A stretch of 64,000 nt of DNA from Argentina anserina (taxonomy: Eukaryota; Streptophyta; Magnoliopsida; Rosales; Rosaceae), in contig NC_065875.1 of the NCBI RefSeq assembly GCF_933775445.1, positions 25,729,555-25,793,554 on the forward strand. The letters are read 5' to 3'. A program made the translations under genes and the position numbers. Within the stretch, counting starts at the first letter, position 1. Each line of letters starts with the position of its first letter. The notes beneath the pieces were generated by a model. The model ran no database searches and was not told where the DNA came from. It was given only the letters and a program-made list of their open reading frames with translations. This document shows, piece by piece, positions 1 through 11,726 of this stretch.

Positions 1-3000
1 AATAATATATTTTTTGGTGGCATACCCGATTCTTTGGGCAATCTAAAGAACCTGAACTATTTGTGAGTTTTAAAAAGCTTGATATCAGCTCTATATATAC
101 AGAACTATGGCACTCAAATTTATTGCCGACTCTTACGCATTTCTGTTATTGACCAACATAGGCGGTTAAACAACAACAGCCTTACAGGATCATGTCCTGA
201 TACCCTGGCCTCCATAGAAGGTCTCACTCTAGTGTATGTCCTTTCACCCTTCCACTTATTTGTCCTTCTTCTACTGCATACCACATAAGAAAGCCTAGGA
301 CCATAACTTGATGTAGTTATTCATCATTTTACTTCAACGTTTCTGTAGGGACCTTTCTTTCAACAATCTCAGTGGCTCGTTGCCAAAAGTATCTGCAAGA
401 ACTTTCAAGTGAGTTCACTGGCATTTGATTCCTTAGCGCTTATTCTGTTATTATTATTTTTTGAAGTCTCTAACTTCTTTTCTCATTTCACGACAGAATT
501 GTTGGTAACCCTTTAATGTGTGGTCTGAAGGCTGCGAACAACTGTTCTGCTGTCTTGCCAGAGCCGTTATCTTTCTCACCTGATGCTCTAAACGGTACGT
601 GTGCATCTTCCTTTTTGTCCAGAAACATCCCAATGACGCACTTTGATGACAAATGCATTGATGTAATTTTGGTTTTCTTCCTAGCTCAATCAGACTCTGG
701 GACGCAACGCCACCACTTGACTGTAGTCTTTGCTGCAAGTTTTGGTGCTGCCTTTGCTGTCATAATAATAATTGGGTTACTTGTTTGGTTGAGATACAGA
801 CACAACCAGCAGATATTCTTTGATGTCAATGGTAACATTCTGTACTTCATTATTCTGTTTATTGTGTCCTCTAATGTCAGTAATATAGTATCAATTAGTT
901 TTGACAGCTTTCCTAATTATTACTAAACAGTGCATTTTTGGTAATCACTAAAATGGGGCCAATTGAGTGTTCTTCCAACGCTATCACCTAGGAAGTTTTT
1001 GTAGAGTGGTGACTTGTGTCGTTGTAAATGATAATTTCAGAAATCTCAATCCAAACTGTGGTCACATTGATCTTACCATTCTTAGTTTACCAAAATATAT
1101 AAAAGCTTTTGCATCATAAACAGTGGGAATTAATTTACAGGAAATAGATTGTTAGCTAGGCAAATGAGGTAACAGTGGGATTGTAATCTATTAATACAAT
1201 CTGATTTATGAATTACCTACTTTTTTCCTTTTAAAAATATCTTAATCCGTAAGTTCTGAAATAACTCCTTCGGTAGAAACATTATAATTGCGAATTATAA
1301 TAAGAGCATATTTTGAATATATCTTTTCATGGAAATACTGATTATTTTTCTGACTTTTCATTATATGTGCATTATTAAATTGATGGGTTATGTGGCAGAT
1401 CAATATGACCCTGAAGTATGCTTGGGTCATTTGAGAAGGTATACATTTAAGGAGCTTCGGACAGCAACAGACCATTTCAACTCTAAGAACATTCTTGGAA
1501 GAGGTGGCTTTGGTATTGTATTTAAGGGAATTCTGAATGACGGGACAGTGGTGGCAGTTAAAAGGCTGAAGGATTACAATACTGCTGGTGGTGAAATTCA
1601 GTTTCAAACTGAAGTTGAGATGATTAGTCTGGCAGTCCATCGGAATCTTCTGAGGCTTTGTGGGTTCTGTTCAACTGAGAATGAAAGACTTCTTGTTTAC
1701 CCTTACATGTCGAATGGAAGTGTAGCATCTCGATTAAGAGGTTTGCATTTTCCTTAAATTTACATCTTAATGGGTGCTCATTACCTTCTGCTGCATCCTC
1801 TTCTACTCATGTTATGATCGTAATTTGTTTGCATTACTACCTTGGAAAGATGATTGTTACTTTGATTATGGACAGACAAACAATCACACCAGAAATACTG
1901 CCTACGTATACCACTGCTATACTTTCACCATTGATACTTTACCATCACCAAAGTCACTTACATATACTGTCTAGCCACTCATCTTTTCCTTTATTTCAAG
2001 TTTCCGGTCATGTACCATATGATCATATGGATCCTTATCTCTAGCAATAAGCTGCACTGCGACGTACCTGTGTTATTAGTTCACACAATTTTGATTATAG
2101 TTAAGATAAACACAAATCTGATTAGAAGTATTGGCGCACTTGTTTGCTTAAAATTTCAAAATGGTTACTCGGAATGAAAAACTTCTGAACAGTCACTAAG
2201 TTCATCACTGGAAAGTGGAAACTATGTCTTATGTTGATTTGGGCTTCCATCCTCTGATTCTCTATTATATGCCCTCCTTTTATGTATTCAAGTCAAAAGG
2301 AATCTTGTAGTTGACTTGGCAATGTTCAAGCTCTTAGTTGTAATTCTAATCCCTATCGAGTAATTCTATATTCTTCTGCATATCTTTTGTCAGATCATAT
2401 TCATGGTAGGCCAGCTATAGACTGGGCAAGGCGGAAAAAAATAGCCTTAGGTACTGCCAGGGGGTTGGTTTATTTGCATGAGCAGTGTGACCCCAAAATC
2501 ATCCACCGTGATGTTAAAGCAGCCAATATTTTGCTAGATGAAGACTTTGAAGCAGTTGTTGGAGATTTTGGGTTAGCAAAGCTTTTGGATCACAGAGAAT
2601 CACACGTAACAACTGCTGTGCGTGGCACTGTTGGCCATATCGCTCCAGAGTACTTGTCAACTGGTCAATCATCAGAGAAGACTGATGTATTTGGGTTCGG
2701 GATCTTGCTCCTGGAGCTAATAACAGGTCAAAAGGCTTTGGATTTTGGAAGAGTTGCAAACCAAAAGGGTGTAATGCTTGATTGGGTGGGTACTCTCGCT
2801 CTCTCTCTCTCTCTCACACACACACTTTGCACTGCCCCATAGGCATAAATTCATCATTAATAGATATATTTGCAAGAAATATGTTCTGATCAGAAAATAT
2901 AAACTTCTACTTACATAGTTAGGCGTAATACACATGCAGGTTAAGAAGCTTCATCAGGAGGGGAAGCTAAATCTGATGGTGGATAAAGATCTAAAAGGTA

Positions 3001-3257
3001 ATTTCGACCGGATTGAGCTTGAAGAGATGGTTCAAGTGGCATTGCTTTGTACTCAATTTAATCCTTTGCACCGCCCTAAAATGTCTGAAGTACTAAAGAT
3101 GTTGGAAGGGGATGGTTTGGCCGAGAAATGGGAAGCCTCACAGAAGGTTGAGACGCCAAGATTCCGATCATGTGAACACCCTCCTCAAAGATATTCAGAT
3201 TTTATAGATGAATCTTCACTTGTGGTAGAAGCTATGGAGCTGTCTGGCCCGAGGTGA
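1..3257 (+). CDS. NIK-like LRR receptor kinase (subfamily II), 3' part
   Basis: Plasma-membrane leucine-rich-repeat receptor-like kinase related to the NSP-interacting kinases (NIK1-3). The window starts inside the gene, so the signal peptide and first LRRs are missing. Exons: up to 62, 162-233, 349-408, 497-594, 685-831, 1399-1740, 2394-2785 and 2940-3257; all phases agree. The first exons encode LRR consensus ([33 protein letters not shown]), then a Cys-containing cap. Exon 685-831 encodes the single membrane helix ([14 protein letters not shown]). The kinase shows the glycine loop GRGGFG, VAVK lysine, catalytic [13 protein letters not shown] (an RD kinase), DFG in GDFGLAKLL, and APEYLSTG. 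The C-terminus [11 protein letters not shown] is typical of the NIK clade. No lesion is visible. Clade placement is from remembered family sequences; NIK3-like is my best guess. Confidence 0.93.
2798..2824. repeat. (CT)n/(CA)n microsatellite in kinase intron
   Basis: A short run of CT repeats followed by CA repeats lies just after the 5' splice site of the last kinase intron. It is useful only as a length marker. Confidence 0.8.
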
Positions 3258-3682
3258 CAAGTAGGTTTTATTTACATGTTACCACTTTCTTCGCTAAGTT
3301 GCACAAGTTCAAGATGAGAAATATCTGATTGTTGATAGCTGTTCAATGAATCAATGTACGTATTTAATATGTAAAAAAGAGAAAGGTAAGTGATGTAAAA
3401 TCTTCTTTGTTGGAAGCTCAATTCCTTTGATTGAGATTCTCACAGAAACTTTGGTTTTGCATTAGAAATTAATTGTCTGGTTGCTTCCATAGTTGTGAAC
3501 TTGTAATCAATTGGAACCATTTTATCTCTCAAAATCATAAAATGAAGTAACCACCGAGTCACCTAGAGATGAAAAGGAGTTGAAGGAGTGGTCTGTAGAA
3601 ATTAGTTACGAACCACAGTACGGGTGAAAGAAAGGGGAAACAAGGTGGTAACAGACATTGGATCACCACCCATCTTAGGTCC

Positions 3683-4834
3683 TCACTGTTTTGCGAACAT
3701 TCCTTGTGTTAAAGATGAGAAATCATAGTCTATTCCGTTTTGTGTTGTAGTAGAAGTTGCAGCAGACGATGAAGCCGGTGACTGAGTTTTGTTCACTCCA
3801 GCAGTTGTCAGGCCATTAACTGGGTTAGTTTGGGACATAGAATAAAAGGTATACATCGAATATGGAACACAACTTCCTATTGGAACACAACTTCCTATTG
3901 GAACACAACCCTGTCCATCTGCAGGCATCATCATTCTGGAATCTTGCAACTGGTAACCAATGTTTGGCCAACTTTGGGCTCCTAAACTTCCATGTGACAC
4001 AGGTTGTAGAGCATTGTCAGCAGACTTAGGTGCAGCAGTCATGAGAAGATACTGCTGCTGAGCCAGCATTGCGAGCTGCTGTTGATGCATCCCGTACGGT
4101 GACGCCATGTTGGACTTGTCGAAAAGACTCATAATATCATTTTTAACATCTTTCTTAGAATTCACTGCAACAGGTGCTAATGGCTGTGAATCTGCAAATA
4201 GATCTTCGATTCCTGAAGCAGGCTTGCTACCGCTCTCTGCTGCTTCCTGTGGACTGCTTCTCTCAAATTTTGATGCTTCATAACTTTCACTGGGACTATG
4301 TACTGAGAGCATGTCAAAAAGGTCAGTGGCAAAATCAACTGTTGGAGCAACTTTTGCTGTTGGTTTCACTTCTTCACGCTGTGGAAGAACATTTTGCGGT
4401 TCTGGGACATTTACAACATGTTCAGGCGCTTTAGGTGGTTTTGGTTGTCCATCTTTAGCAACCCATCTCTTATCTTCATACTTCAAACGAATAAAATTTT
4501 CAATGCCAAATCGAGTTCTGTCATAGTTTGGAGGTAGTTCTACTTCCCAGTAACTATTTGCCTTCGCATTTCCCATTGATTGAATGAATGTAACTTGCTC
4601 TGGAAGCCAAGTGTCCAAGGTAACAGATCTCACCTTGGATATGTGTACCCCGAGACTTCTGTGAATCCCAGAACAGTGCATGCATACAAAGATACCTAAG
4701 TTTACACTCGCCCATCTTGGACACTTGGCTTTGCAGTCGGCACATTCTCTATTCTCTGGTAGTTTAACTAGTGCTTCCAGTATCTTTCGGTGCTTGTTGT
4801 TGAGCTCCTTGGTGACATTGGCCTTCTCGTTCAT
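3683..4834 (-). CDS. ArfGAP, AGD5/NEVERSHED type, intronless copy
   Basis: ADP-ribosylation-factor GTPase-activating protein, 383 aa in one uninterrupted frame. Such proteins stimulate GTP hydrolysis by Arf at the trans-Golgi/early endosome. The N-terminal ArfGAP domain (about residues 10-125) has the zinc finger CADC-x16-CMHC and the arginine finger in IHRSLGVH, so the catalytic part looks intact. The C-terminal half keeps AGD5-like blocks: [35 protein letters not shown], and a [11 protein letters not shown] tail. Arabidopsis AGD5 is about 483 aa and has introns; this copy lacks introns and about 100 residues of the linker, and has an 18-bp repeat giving CVPIGS twice. I infer a retrocopy of an AGD5-like gene. 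The open frame and intact catalytic residues argue that it is functional or young. The start at 4834 matches the family N-terminus MNEKANV. Confidence 0.9.
   Translation of the reverse strand: MNEKANVTKELNNKHRKILEALVKLPENRECADCKAKCPRWASVNLGIFVCMHCSGIHRSLGVHISKVRSVTLDTWLPEQVTFIQSMGNAKANSYWEVELPPNYDRTRFGIENFIRLKYEDKRWVAKDGQPKPPKAPEHVVNVPEPQNVLPQREEVKPTAKVAPTVDFATDLFDMLSVHSPSESYEASKFERSSPQEAAESGSKPASGIEDLFADSQPLAPVAVNSKKDVKNDIMSLFDKSNMASPYGMHQQQLAMLAQQQYLLMTAAPKSADNALQPVSHGSLGAQSWPNIGYQLQDSRMMMPADGQGCVPIGSCVPIGSCVPYSMYTFYSMSQTNPVNGLTTAGVNKTQSPASSSAATSTTTQNGIDYDFSSLTQGMFAKQ
3867..3912 (-). repeat. 18-bp coding tandem repeat in ArfGAP
   Basis: About two and a half copies of an 18-bp unit encode [15 protein letters not shown] near residues 305-325 of the ArfGAP. 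The length is a multiple of three, so the frame is kept. I do not know this repeat from other AGD5 proteins. Confidence 0.85.
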
Positions 4835-4836
4835 GA

Positions 4837-5053
4837 TGTTTAAAGATGTAGATAATGAAATGCACCGGCACCATCCATGAAAAGGGTCCTCTATTTATAG
4901 AGGAATACAAATGTAGAGTCCATTATAAACAAGGAAGCATAATCCTATTCTTACTAGCGGATTATATCTAGCTAGGAGAAGGTACATTCCTTGTTCGACT
5001 AGGTTAACATCTCTTAAGTTGACTAAGCAAACATAGGTTAGTTTCCTACAACA
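4837..5053 (-). mobile_element. LTR-like sequence directly upstream of the ArfGAP
   Basis: Read on the minus strand, this 217-bp segment starts TGTTGTAGGAAAC and ends TTTAAACA, so it has the TG...CA ends and a short terminal inversion (TGTT/AACA) of a small LTR. It contains the TATA box at 4891-4900. The sequence just upstream on the minus strand (ATGATGGGGTCG, next to 5053) is G-rich like a polypurine tract. Its 3' end is 2 bp before the ArfGAP ATG. I see no second copy between 3258 and 3682, so it is either a solo LTR or one half of a chimeric retrocopy. The identification rests on end structure only. Confidence 0.5.
4891..4900 (-). promoter_or_regulatory. TATA box upstream of the ArfGAP
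   Basis: The minus strand reads CTATAAATAG, about 60 bp before the ArfGAP start codon and inside the LTR-like segment. It is flanked by CCT and AGG, forming a short palindrome. Position and sequence fit a core promoter. Confidence 0.65.
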
Positions 5054-5922
5054 CGACCCCATCATTTAACAATTTTCGAGTGATCAGATATTCGTTGTCC
5101 GGCGGCCTTTCAACAGCAGGCGCCCGGTGCAGATGGATGCATACTGTATCACTCCATATTATGTTTATTATTAGTTCTAGTTTGTCATTAGCTTCTGAAC
5201 CTTGTCTGAATAACAAAGCTCTATAAAATTTTGTGTTTGGACTCGTACTGTGTCTTGAGTCAAGAAGCTACAAACTAGGCACATTGTTTCAAATCTCCAA
5301 ACTCACCTCATCTTCAATCATAGTCACTTGTTGAAGATTCAATCCTCCATTAGTACAGAGTTGGTGGTCAATGCTTCTTCTTCTTCAAAAAAAAAAGTCA
5401 TTCAATTCGATCCGTAATTCTAGTGATCAGTAGTTGCTTAATTTCCTTGTACAGATACAAAGTCATTAAAATTTGCGTTTTATTCTCAGTAAATAAGGCA
5501 AAAGTGACAGATATTTATACTTTGTATTCATTGCAATTTCTATTTGCACATACATTACAATCTGTCATTTAGGTCTAATCTATTAAATCAAGCTTTAATT
5601 GACAGCCAGCTACAGGCTCTAACATAGTAGTTCTACTGTTCTAGGTTTCGACGCTTGTTCACATTTTTCTGTCCTAACTTCCACTCCAAGAGACTTTACT
5701 TTGTAATCGCCTCCCTTGTAAAAGCTCTAACCCATGCTTCAAACTTTTTCAATAATCATTAAGTATTTAAAAATCTACACCAAGTTTCCGCTACAATAGT
5801 GTTTCAGAGTATTGAAAATTGGAAAACATAAATTTGGTGTTTTTACATGGAGAGATTTGAGAGTAAATGAGAGAAGAAACAAATATGCCGAACACCCAAA
5901 CTTTGCACACTCATGTCCATCT
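5054..5922. other. Intergenic, no gene recognised
   Basis: No coding exon or RNA gene was recognised between the LTR-like segment and the MITE at 5923. The part near 5054-5350 has a retroelement flavour (possible LTR-adjacent sequence) but no frame I can identify. Confidence 0.5.
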
Positions 5923-6087
5923 AAGGACGGAGCCAGGATTTCATAATAGATTGAGTTAAAAAAAATTACGATTATTTATGAACTATATATAGAAATTTGG
6001 GATGAGTTAATATTTAAAATTTAGCTAGAAAGATAAGTTTTTTAGTAATTTGAAGTGAGCTATATAGCCCACTGTAGCTACGTCCTT
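5923..6087. mobile_element. Short MITE with AAGGACG ends
   Basis: The segment starts AAGGACGGAGCCAGG and ends with a sequence whose reverse complement is AAGGACGTAGCTACAG, so the ends form imperfect terminal inverted repeats. The interior is AT-rich and non-coding, about 165 bp. The ends resemble the common plant GGACGGAGCCAGG type of hAT-like MITE. Target-site duplication is not clear. Confidence 0.6.
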
Positions 6088-6521
6088 GTGCCCACCATTC
6101 TAAATCTACATAATGTGTTTTCATTCTTCTTCTTTAATCATGCTTTAATTATAATTATCAATATAAATTTATAACACTAAATTATTATTTATTGTAATTT
6201 TTACTTAAACATAAAAAGAAGATAATTTTATAATTATAAATTATTATCATTTAACTATAATTAAATAAGAAGACGTAGATTTAAAAGAGTGGAAAAAAGA
6301 CTCGTTTAACTATAATTAAATTTGAGGAGTCTGCAAATTTGCTTCTAAATGAGAGAGTGGAAAGATGAAGGTGAGGGCTGAGAGCACTCGTGTTTCATGG
6401 GTAGCGTGTGCCCGCCACCTGGTATTCATCACAGTAACAAATGTGTAGCAGACATCTCTACGTGTCATAATCGTAATGGATAAACTTATCGGTCAGCACT
6501 AGGTCCGGAGGTTGGACCCGC

Positions 6522-6527
6522 CACGTG
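6522..6527. promoter_or_regulatory. G-box in TBL promoter
   Basis: The palindrome CACGTG, in the context CCACGTGTCC, lies about 395 bp upstream of the TBL start codon. It matches the core bound by bZIP/bHLH factors and ABA-response elements. Function is inferred from position only. Confidence 0.4.
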
Positions 6528-6919
6528 TCCGGCAATGTGTCGGCGGGAACCCAATTCGTATTTGTGTCGCTGTTTCGGTTCCGGACAGTTAATAAAGAAG
6601 AAGGAGATGAAAGCCTCACCAATCTGACCAACCTACCCTTCACAAAAGCGAAAGGTACTTCACAGTTGTCTGCAATCGAACTGATATAATTGAACTTTCA
6701 CAGCTCCTCTGTGAAAGTAGAAACTATCTCTGTTCCAGCACTCTGTTTCTTTCTCTCTACTTCTGCTCCTCTTTGTTTCTTTTAGATTTTTCAACAAAAT
6801 GAATGGACTACATTTCTCGCTTCAAACACAATCCCTCTTTGACTTGATCGAATTCCATCTTAGATTTTTCTGATTCCCTCTGCGTTTTTTCTTTCTTTGC
6901 ATGCGTTGGTGCTTCAACC

Positions 6920-9414
6920 ATGGATGTCAAGAAGCTAGAGCAATTGTTCTCGCCTCGAAGGAAAGTGGTTTCTGGTTTTAGTTTGGGAGTTGGAGCCTCT
7001 CTGATTGTAATCGCCGTACTATTTGTGTCTTACTCGTTAAAGACTGATCAAAGGTTTAATATTCCTGGTGTCAATTCGTCTTTTGTTTCATGGCCTTTCT
7101 CTTTTTCAAGTACGGAAAATTCTGTTACTTCAGACATGCAAGAGTCTGTGGGCTTTAACAAGAGCCAACTGGGGAATTTCACAAAGGAAGTTAAAGATGG
7201 AAGCTCTGGGGTTGAAGAAGGAAGGGTGGAGCAGAAAGATGGTGAGTTTGGTTCAAAGGGGGGAGGGGGTGTTTTGGGGACTGATCATTTGGGGAATTCC
7301 TCTGAGATTTTGAATAATGGAAGCTTGCTAGTTGAAGGTAGAGGTGGGAAAGAGACAGTTTTGGAGAAGCCCCGGCTGGGAAATTATACAGAGGAAGTTA
7401 AAGATGGAAGCTTTGGGGTTGAGGAAGGAAGAGTTGAACAGAAAGGAAATGACTTTGATTCAAGAAACTCCTCTGAGATTTTGCAATCTGAGAGCTTGCA
7501 TGGTGAAGGTGGGAAGGGAAATGGAAACTCAAGCCTGTCTGGGAAAGAAGATGTGCATGCAGAAAGAACAGTTGAAGGTAGTTCTTCAAAGAACTCTAGT
7601 ATTGGGGATGTTAAGGTAACAGAAGATCATCAAGGAAATTTGACTCAGGAAATCGGGATCACTGATTTTGAATCTCAAACTTGGGAGATGCCTAGTGACT
7701 CTGATAAGAAATGTGATATTTTTTATGGTAAATGGGTGAGAGATGATTCAAAGCCATACTATCCTGGAGGTTCTTGCCCACATGTTGATAAGGTCTGGAA
7801 TTGCCACTCAAATCGAAGGCCAGACAAAGGTTTCCTTAAGTGGAAATGGCAGCCGAATCAGTGTGATATCCCAAGGTACAATGCATTTTTAGTTCTTGAT
7901 GATTTTGGTGATTTAGAGCTGAAATTAATCAAATTAGTTTCGAGTTATCTAATGGCTTAATATAATGGTATATGATTGCTTTTTATTTGCGTGAAGTACT
8001 GGACATAGTTTGAACTTTGAAGTCTCACATGCAATTCAGGAGTCTTTGGGGACTCTCATATAATTATGTCTTCCCCTAAACCTTACTTTCTGATTCCCAG
8101 TTTGAATGCAACTGATTTTCTGGAGAGATTGAGAGGAAAGAGGTTGGTCTTTGTGGGGGATTCACTGAATAGGAACATGTGGGAGTCCCTTGTGTGCATT
8201 CTTCGTCAGTGTTCGGCACAAGAAGAAGGTATATGAGATTTCTGGAAAGAAGGAATTTAAAAAGAAGGGGATATATGCATTCAGGTTTGAGGTGAGTTTA
8301 TATGCATTGCATTTCACATTTTTTTGCTATAAAAGTATTCTTCTGAATGAAGAAATCTTAACTGTCCATGTATTGCTGCACTTGTAGGAGTACAATTGTT
8401 CTGTGGATTTTGTGGTTGCTCCATTTCTTGTTAGGGAGTCCAAGTTCACCAGAAAAAACAGTTCGTTTGAGACATTGAGGTTGGATCTGATGGACCGGTC
8501 TACAAGAACGTATTGTGATGCTGATGTTATAGTTTTTAACACTGGGCATTGGTGGACTCATGAGAAAACATCTAAAGGGTAAGTGTTCATAATTGATTTG
8601 TTAAAGTTTCTGATCTGACAAGATTAGTTACAGTGTTCTACCAATCATAAAATTAGGCCAATTACAATAATTCTTGTCATTTTGGTGTTCTAACAGAGAA
8701 GACTATTACCAAGAAGGCAACTATGTGCATCCAAGGCTCAAGGCTCTTGATGCATACAAGAGAGCTCTCACCACTTGGGCGAGATGGGTGGACACATATA
8801 TCAATCCCAATAGGACTCGGGTTTTCTTCAGAGGATATTCACTCACCCATTTCAGGTATAAACAATTTATGTTGTATCTTTTCTTTTACTCGCAACTAAG
8901 TTTTTTGCTCTAATGTGATGTGTGGTAGTTGACTAGTTGGAGGTATCTATATCTGGTAGCAGTATAGAACCGTTTAGTAACCTTATGCAACCTTTAGATA
9001 CTAGGTTTTCCTCTTGCCATTCAAGAATTTGAAGAACAAGTTTTTGAAAACTGTTTTTGATGTAAATGCAGTGGAGGGCAGTGGAATTCAGGTGGACAGT
9101 GCCACAAAGAAACAGAACCAATCTATAATGAGACTTATCTAACACACTACCCTTCAAAAATGAGAGCTCTAGAGTTTGTACTTAAAGAAATGAAAACTCC
9201 AGTGACATATCTTAACATTAGTAGGCTCACGGATTATAGGAAAGATGGACACCCTTCCATTTATAGAACGATATACAAGACGAAAGAACAACAAATTAGA
9301 GCTGAACAGTCACAGGATTGCAGTCATTGGTGCTTGCCGGGGGTTCCTGATACATGGAACGAATTGTTATACGCTTTGCTATTGCAGACTGGATGGGGAT
9401 CAGGGCAGAAATGA
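6920..9414 (+). CDS. TBL: TBL-type polysaccharide O-acetyltransferase, frameshifted
   Basis: Trichome-birefringence-like protein, a Golgi type II membrane enzyme that O-acetylates wall polysaccharides. Exons 6920-7875, 8101-8291, 8388-8578, 8697-8855 and 9072-9414. Residues about 19-41 form the membrane anchor. A Ser/Gly/Glu-rich stem follows, then the TBL domain ([21 protein letters not shown] with the catalytic serine) and the C-terminal DUF231 motif [18 protein letters not shown] with the Asp/His pair. It most resembles TBL1/TBL2. Exon 2 is 2 nt short: the frame shifts near 8207-8212 and meets TGA at 8234-8236, while downstream exons keep perfect TBL sequence in the other frame. All other junction phases agree. 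Either this allele is a recent null or the assembly has an error here. Confidence 0.9.
7169..7580 (+). repeat. 207-bp tandem duplication in the TBL stem region
   Basis: Two consecutive blocks in exon 1 encode related peptides: one opens [12 protein letters not shown] at 7169, the other [12 protein letters not shown] at 7376. Both continue [10 protein letters not shown] and later NSSEIL. The period is 207 bp (69 codons), so the repeat lengthens the luminal stem without changing frame. Confidence 0.8.
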
Positions 9415-9974
9415 AAAGGAATTCTTTTTTATTTCTTTGTTCCTTTCCGTTTTTAGGTAGCTTACAATCCTTGCATGCTGATTCAGATGATGTATGTAGG
9501 GTGCTAATATGCAGAGTAAACATATGCATGTATGTATTTTATTGGTACCAAACATATAAAAAATACAGTGATGAATTCATTTGTGGTTGCAATTTTGAAT
9601 TGATGTTGTCCATTCATGCTGATCCATGTCACAGTAGCATCAATTTCTGTTTTCAATTTTATTCAAAATCCATATTTTACTCCAGCATAAAACAATTAAT
9701 GAAGAATGCAACACAACAGATTCATAAAACAGTAAAACACACTACACACAAACAAAGAAAAACACAGGCTTGAAACAGGTACACATGGATTATATTTCCA
9801 TGCTAGGACTATAGACTTGAATAATATTACAGAAGTTAAGACTCATCACTGTGTGTGAGTCCATGCCGATTTATGACTTGCCGGTTTGATAAGCACTAGC
9901 CAATCATTCTGCTACCGCTGGATATGAAGTTGCTGTAGTTAGCAGCAGCTGGTGACTGAGCTCAGACAAACTGT
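9415..9974. other. Downstream of TBL, no gene
   Basis: Presumed TBL 3' UTR, then AT-rich sequence. Open frames here have no recognisable product. Confidence 0.5.
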
Positions 9975-10126
9975 TGGAGTGAGGTTGAGGTATAACCTCA
10001 CTCCATTGCCAAAGCTTTTAAGGCCCATGGATGTGTTCTTCCCAATCTGCTTCCATATATCAGATTGGAGAAACTGATGATAGCTTTATGAATCCATTGG
10101 GGCCTTAAAGAATCAGTGGAGGAATT
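9975..10126 (+). other. Nested perfect and imperfect hairpins (possible ncRNA precursor)
   Basis: Three pairings are visible by eye. Positions 9975-9986 pair perfectly with 9994-10005 (12 bp, 7-nt loop). Positions 10037-10049 pair with 10061-10072 (loop 11 nt, 2-nt bulge). Positions about 10003-10031 (CCATTG, TTTAAGGCCC, ATGGAT) pair with 10092-10122 as an outer stem. The first stem and the outer stem share bases, so the RNA could switch folds. It could be a small-RNA precursor, a decayed foldback transposon, or chance. I do not recognise a known mature miRNA in it. Confidence 0.45.
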
Positions 10127-11726
10127 ACTCTCTGGCTATCGGCCTTATATAGCGGAAGAATATGAGAACTAGTGAATTGATCTGTAGCAGAATGCTTGAC
10201 AACTCAATTACTCCACTATAATATCAAATACAATCTTTTAAAACACCAGCAGAAGTAGCCCCAGATGACACGAACTTGTTCCCATGACATGACCATCTTA
10301 ACCCTTCTCACTTAATTCCCAGGCTTCTTCTCTTTAAACTTATGAAATCATAGAAGGAGACTAATGTCAATGTTAATGAAAACTTGGAAAGAAACCTGAA
10401 TTACTTTTGTTAGTGTCGATACTTTTGATTGTGTGGAGACTTGGAGCGTTATACTTTATCTCAACAGTGAATCCACTAACTCATGCTTATCTGCTGCGTC
10501 TTCCAACTCAATTTCCTCTAAAATCCTATTTAATTTAACACTAATCACTTGGTTTTGGGCAGCTAAGCCAACCCAACTTTATTTTCAGTTGGATCAAATG
10601 GATTCCAACTTTCCAAGGTAGCTGAGAATCTACTTAACATTACAAAATCCATCACTAATCTTTGTGGGTATGTTCTTGAGGGACGCTCTCCCCATTATTA
10701 AAAGTCTTTTCTTTTTAAATTGGAAAGTGACAGTTTATGGGTTCCCTGTTGATTCTAAATGGATATTTATGATACTGGGATTACTGGCTAGCCTTGATCA
10801 CACTTTTTAATGAGTTTTATGCAAATGTAAAATGTTAATGGTGTCCTATTTATAGCAGTTATTAAGAGCATGCAGTACCCTCTACTCATCAGGCTTTCTG
10901 TTACTGTCTTTTCTTTATACAATCCAATACAGAAAACATCTCTGTACTTTAAGTTTTCTAAGAGATTCTTCGATTCCCTTGACGATATCTAACTATTACA
11001 TCTCATTTGGTCGCACCATGAAACTAAGAAGTCCATCTGAAAACTGTTTATATTGCTAATAGATCAATCAAATGATCGATGAAACTGTGTGTCTATGATT
11101 ATAAACGTGCACACAGTTAAACCAAATACATATTTAGATCATGAAATGTAATTGTATAACAAAAAATTGTTGCTAACTCTTGTACTATGGTTTTCAAATT
11201 TGTTACGTGAACTCCTTCCAAACTCAGTAGCCCGATAACTTGCGCTATAAGTTAAATCTTCAAAAGGATAATCATTATGTCATTAAGCTTTACCGTATGT
11301 GACAACTGTATGAGCAAGCAGGTTTACTCCGCATATGATATATGTAATTTGGTTATCTTACCTAAGTTTAAAATGGCATGGGTGTATAGATCCAACCATT
11401 TGCTTCCTAAAAATAGTGCACGTAGTCCTCAAAAGATGGCCTGCCACTGTATGTTTGTGAGTTATGGCTTGGGACCTAAACTAGGAGTCACCCCAAACTT
11501 GGTGATCAAAATTTGCTCATGAATACAAGCATAAATGCAACCCAGGCCTAGCTCTTAATTTGATTAATCATTTTTATAATATTTATTTGACAAATTAATA
11601 CATTTTTTCTAGTATTAATTTGTCTTCATTTTATAACCCAGTTTGTCCTTCCTGCACTTTGATTCCTTCCCCTTGAAACAAGTTTCTCCAATTAAATTTT
11701 ATTCACCCCCATCTCCTAGAAAAGCC
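10127..11726. other. Intergenic, upstream of first phosphatase
   Basis: No exon, RNA gene or repeat was recognised. It should contain the promoter of the phosphatase that starts at 11727. I saw no convincing TATA box at a fixed distance. Confidence 0.4.

Noticed and set aside
1242..1640. 132-codon minus-strand frame over the kinase exon
   Set aside because: It is antisense to a strongly conserved kinase exon and has no recognisable product.
9975..10126. miR482/miR2118 precursor
   Set aside because: TTCTTCCCAATCTG resembles part of that family, but the loop is only 11 nt and the rest of the mature sequence does not match.
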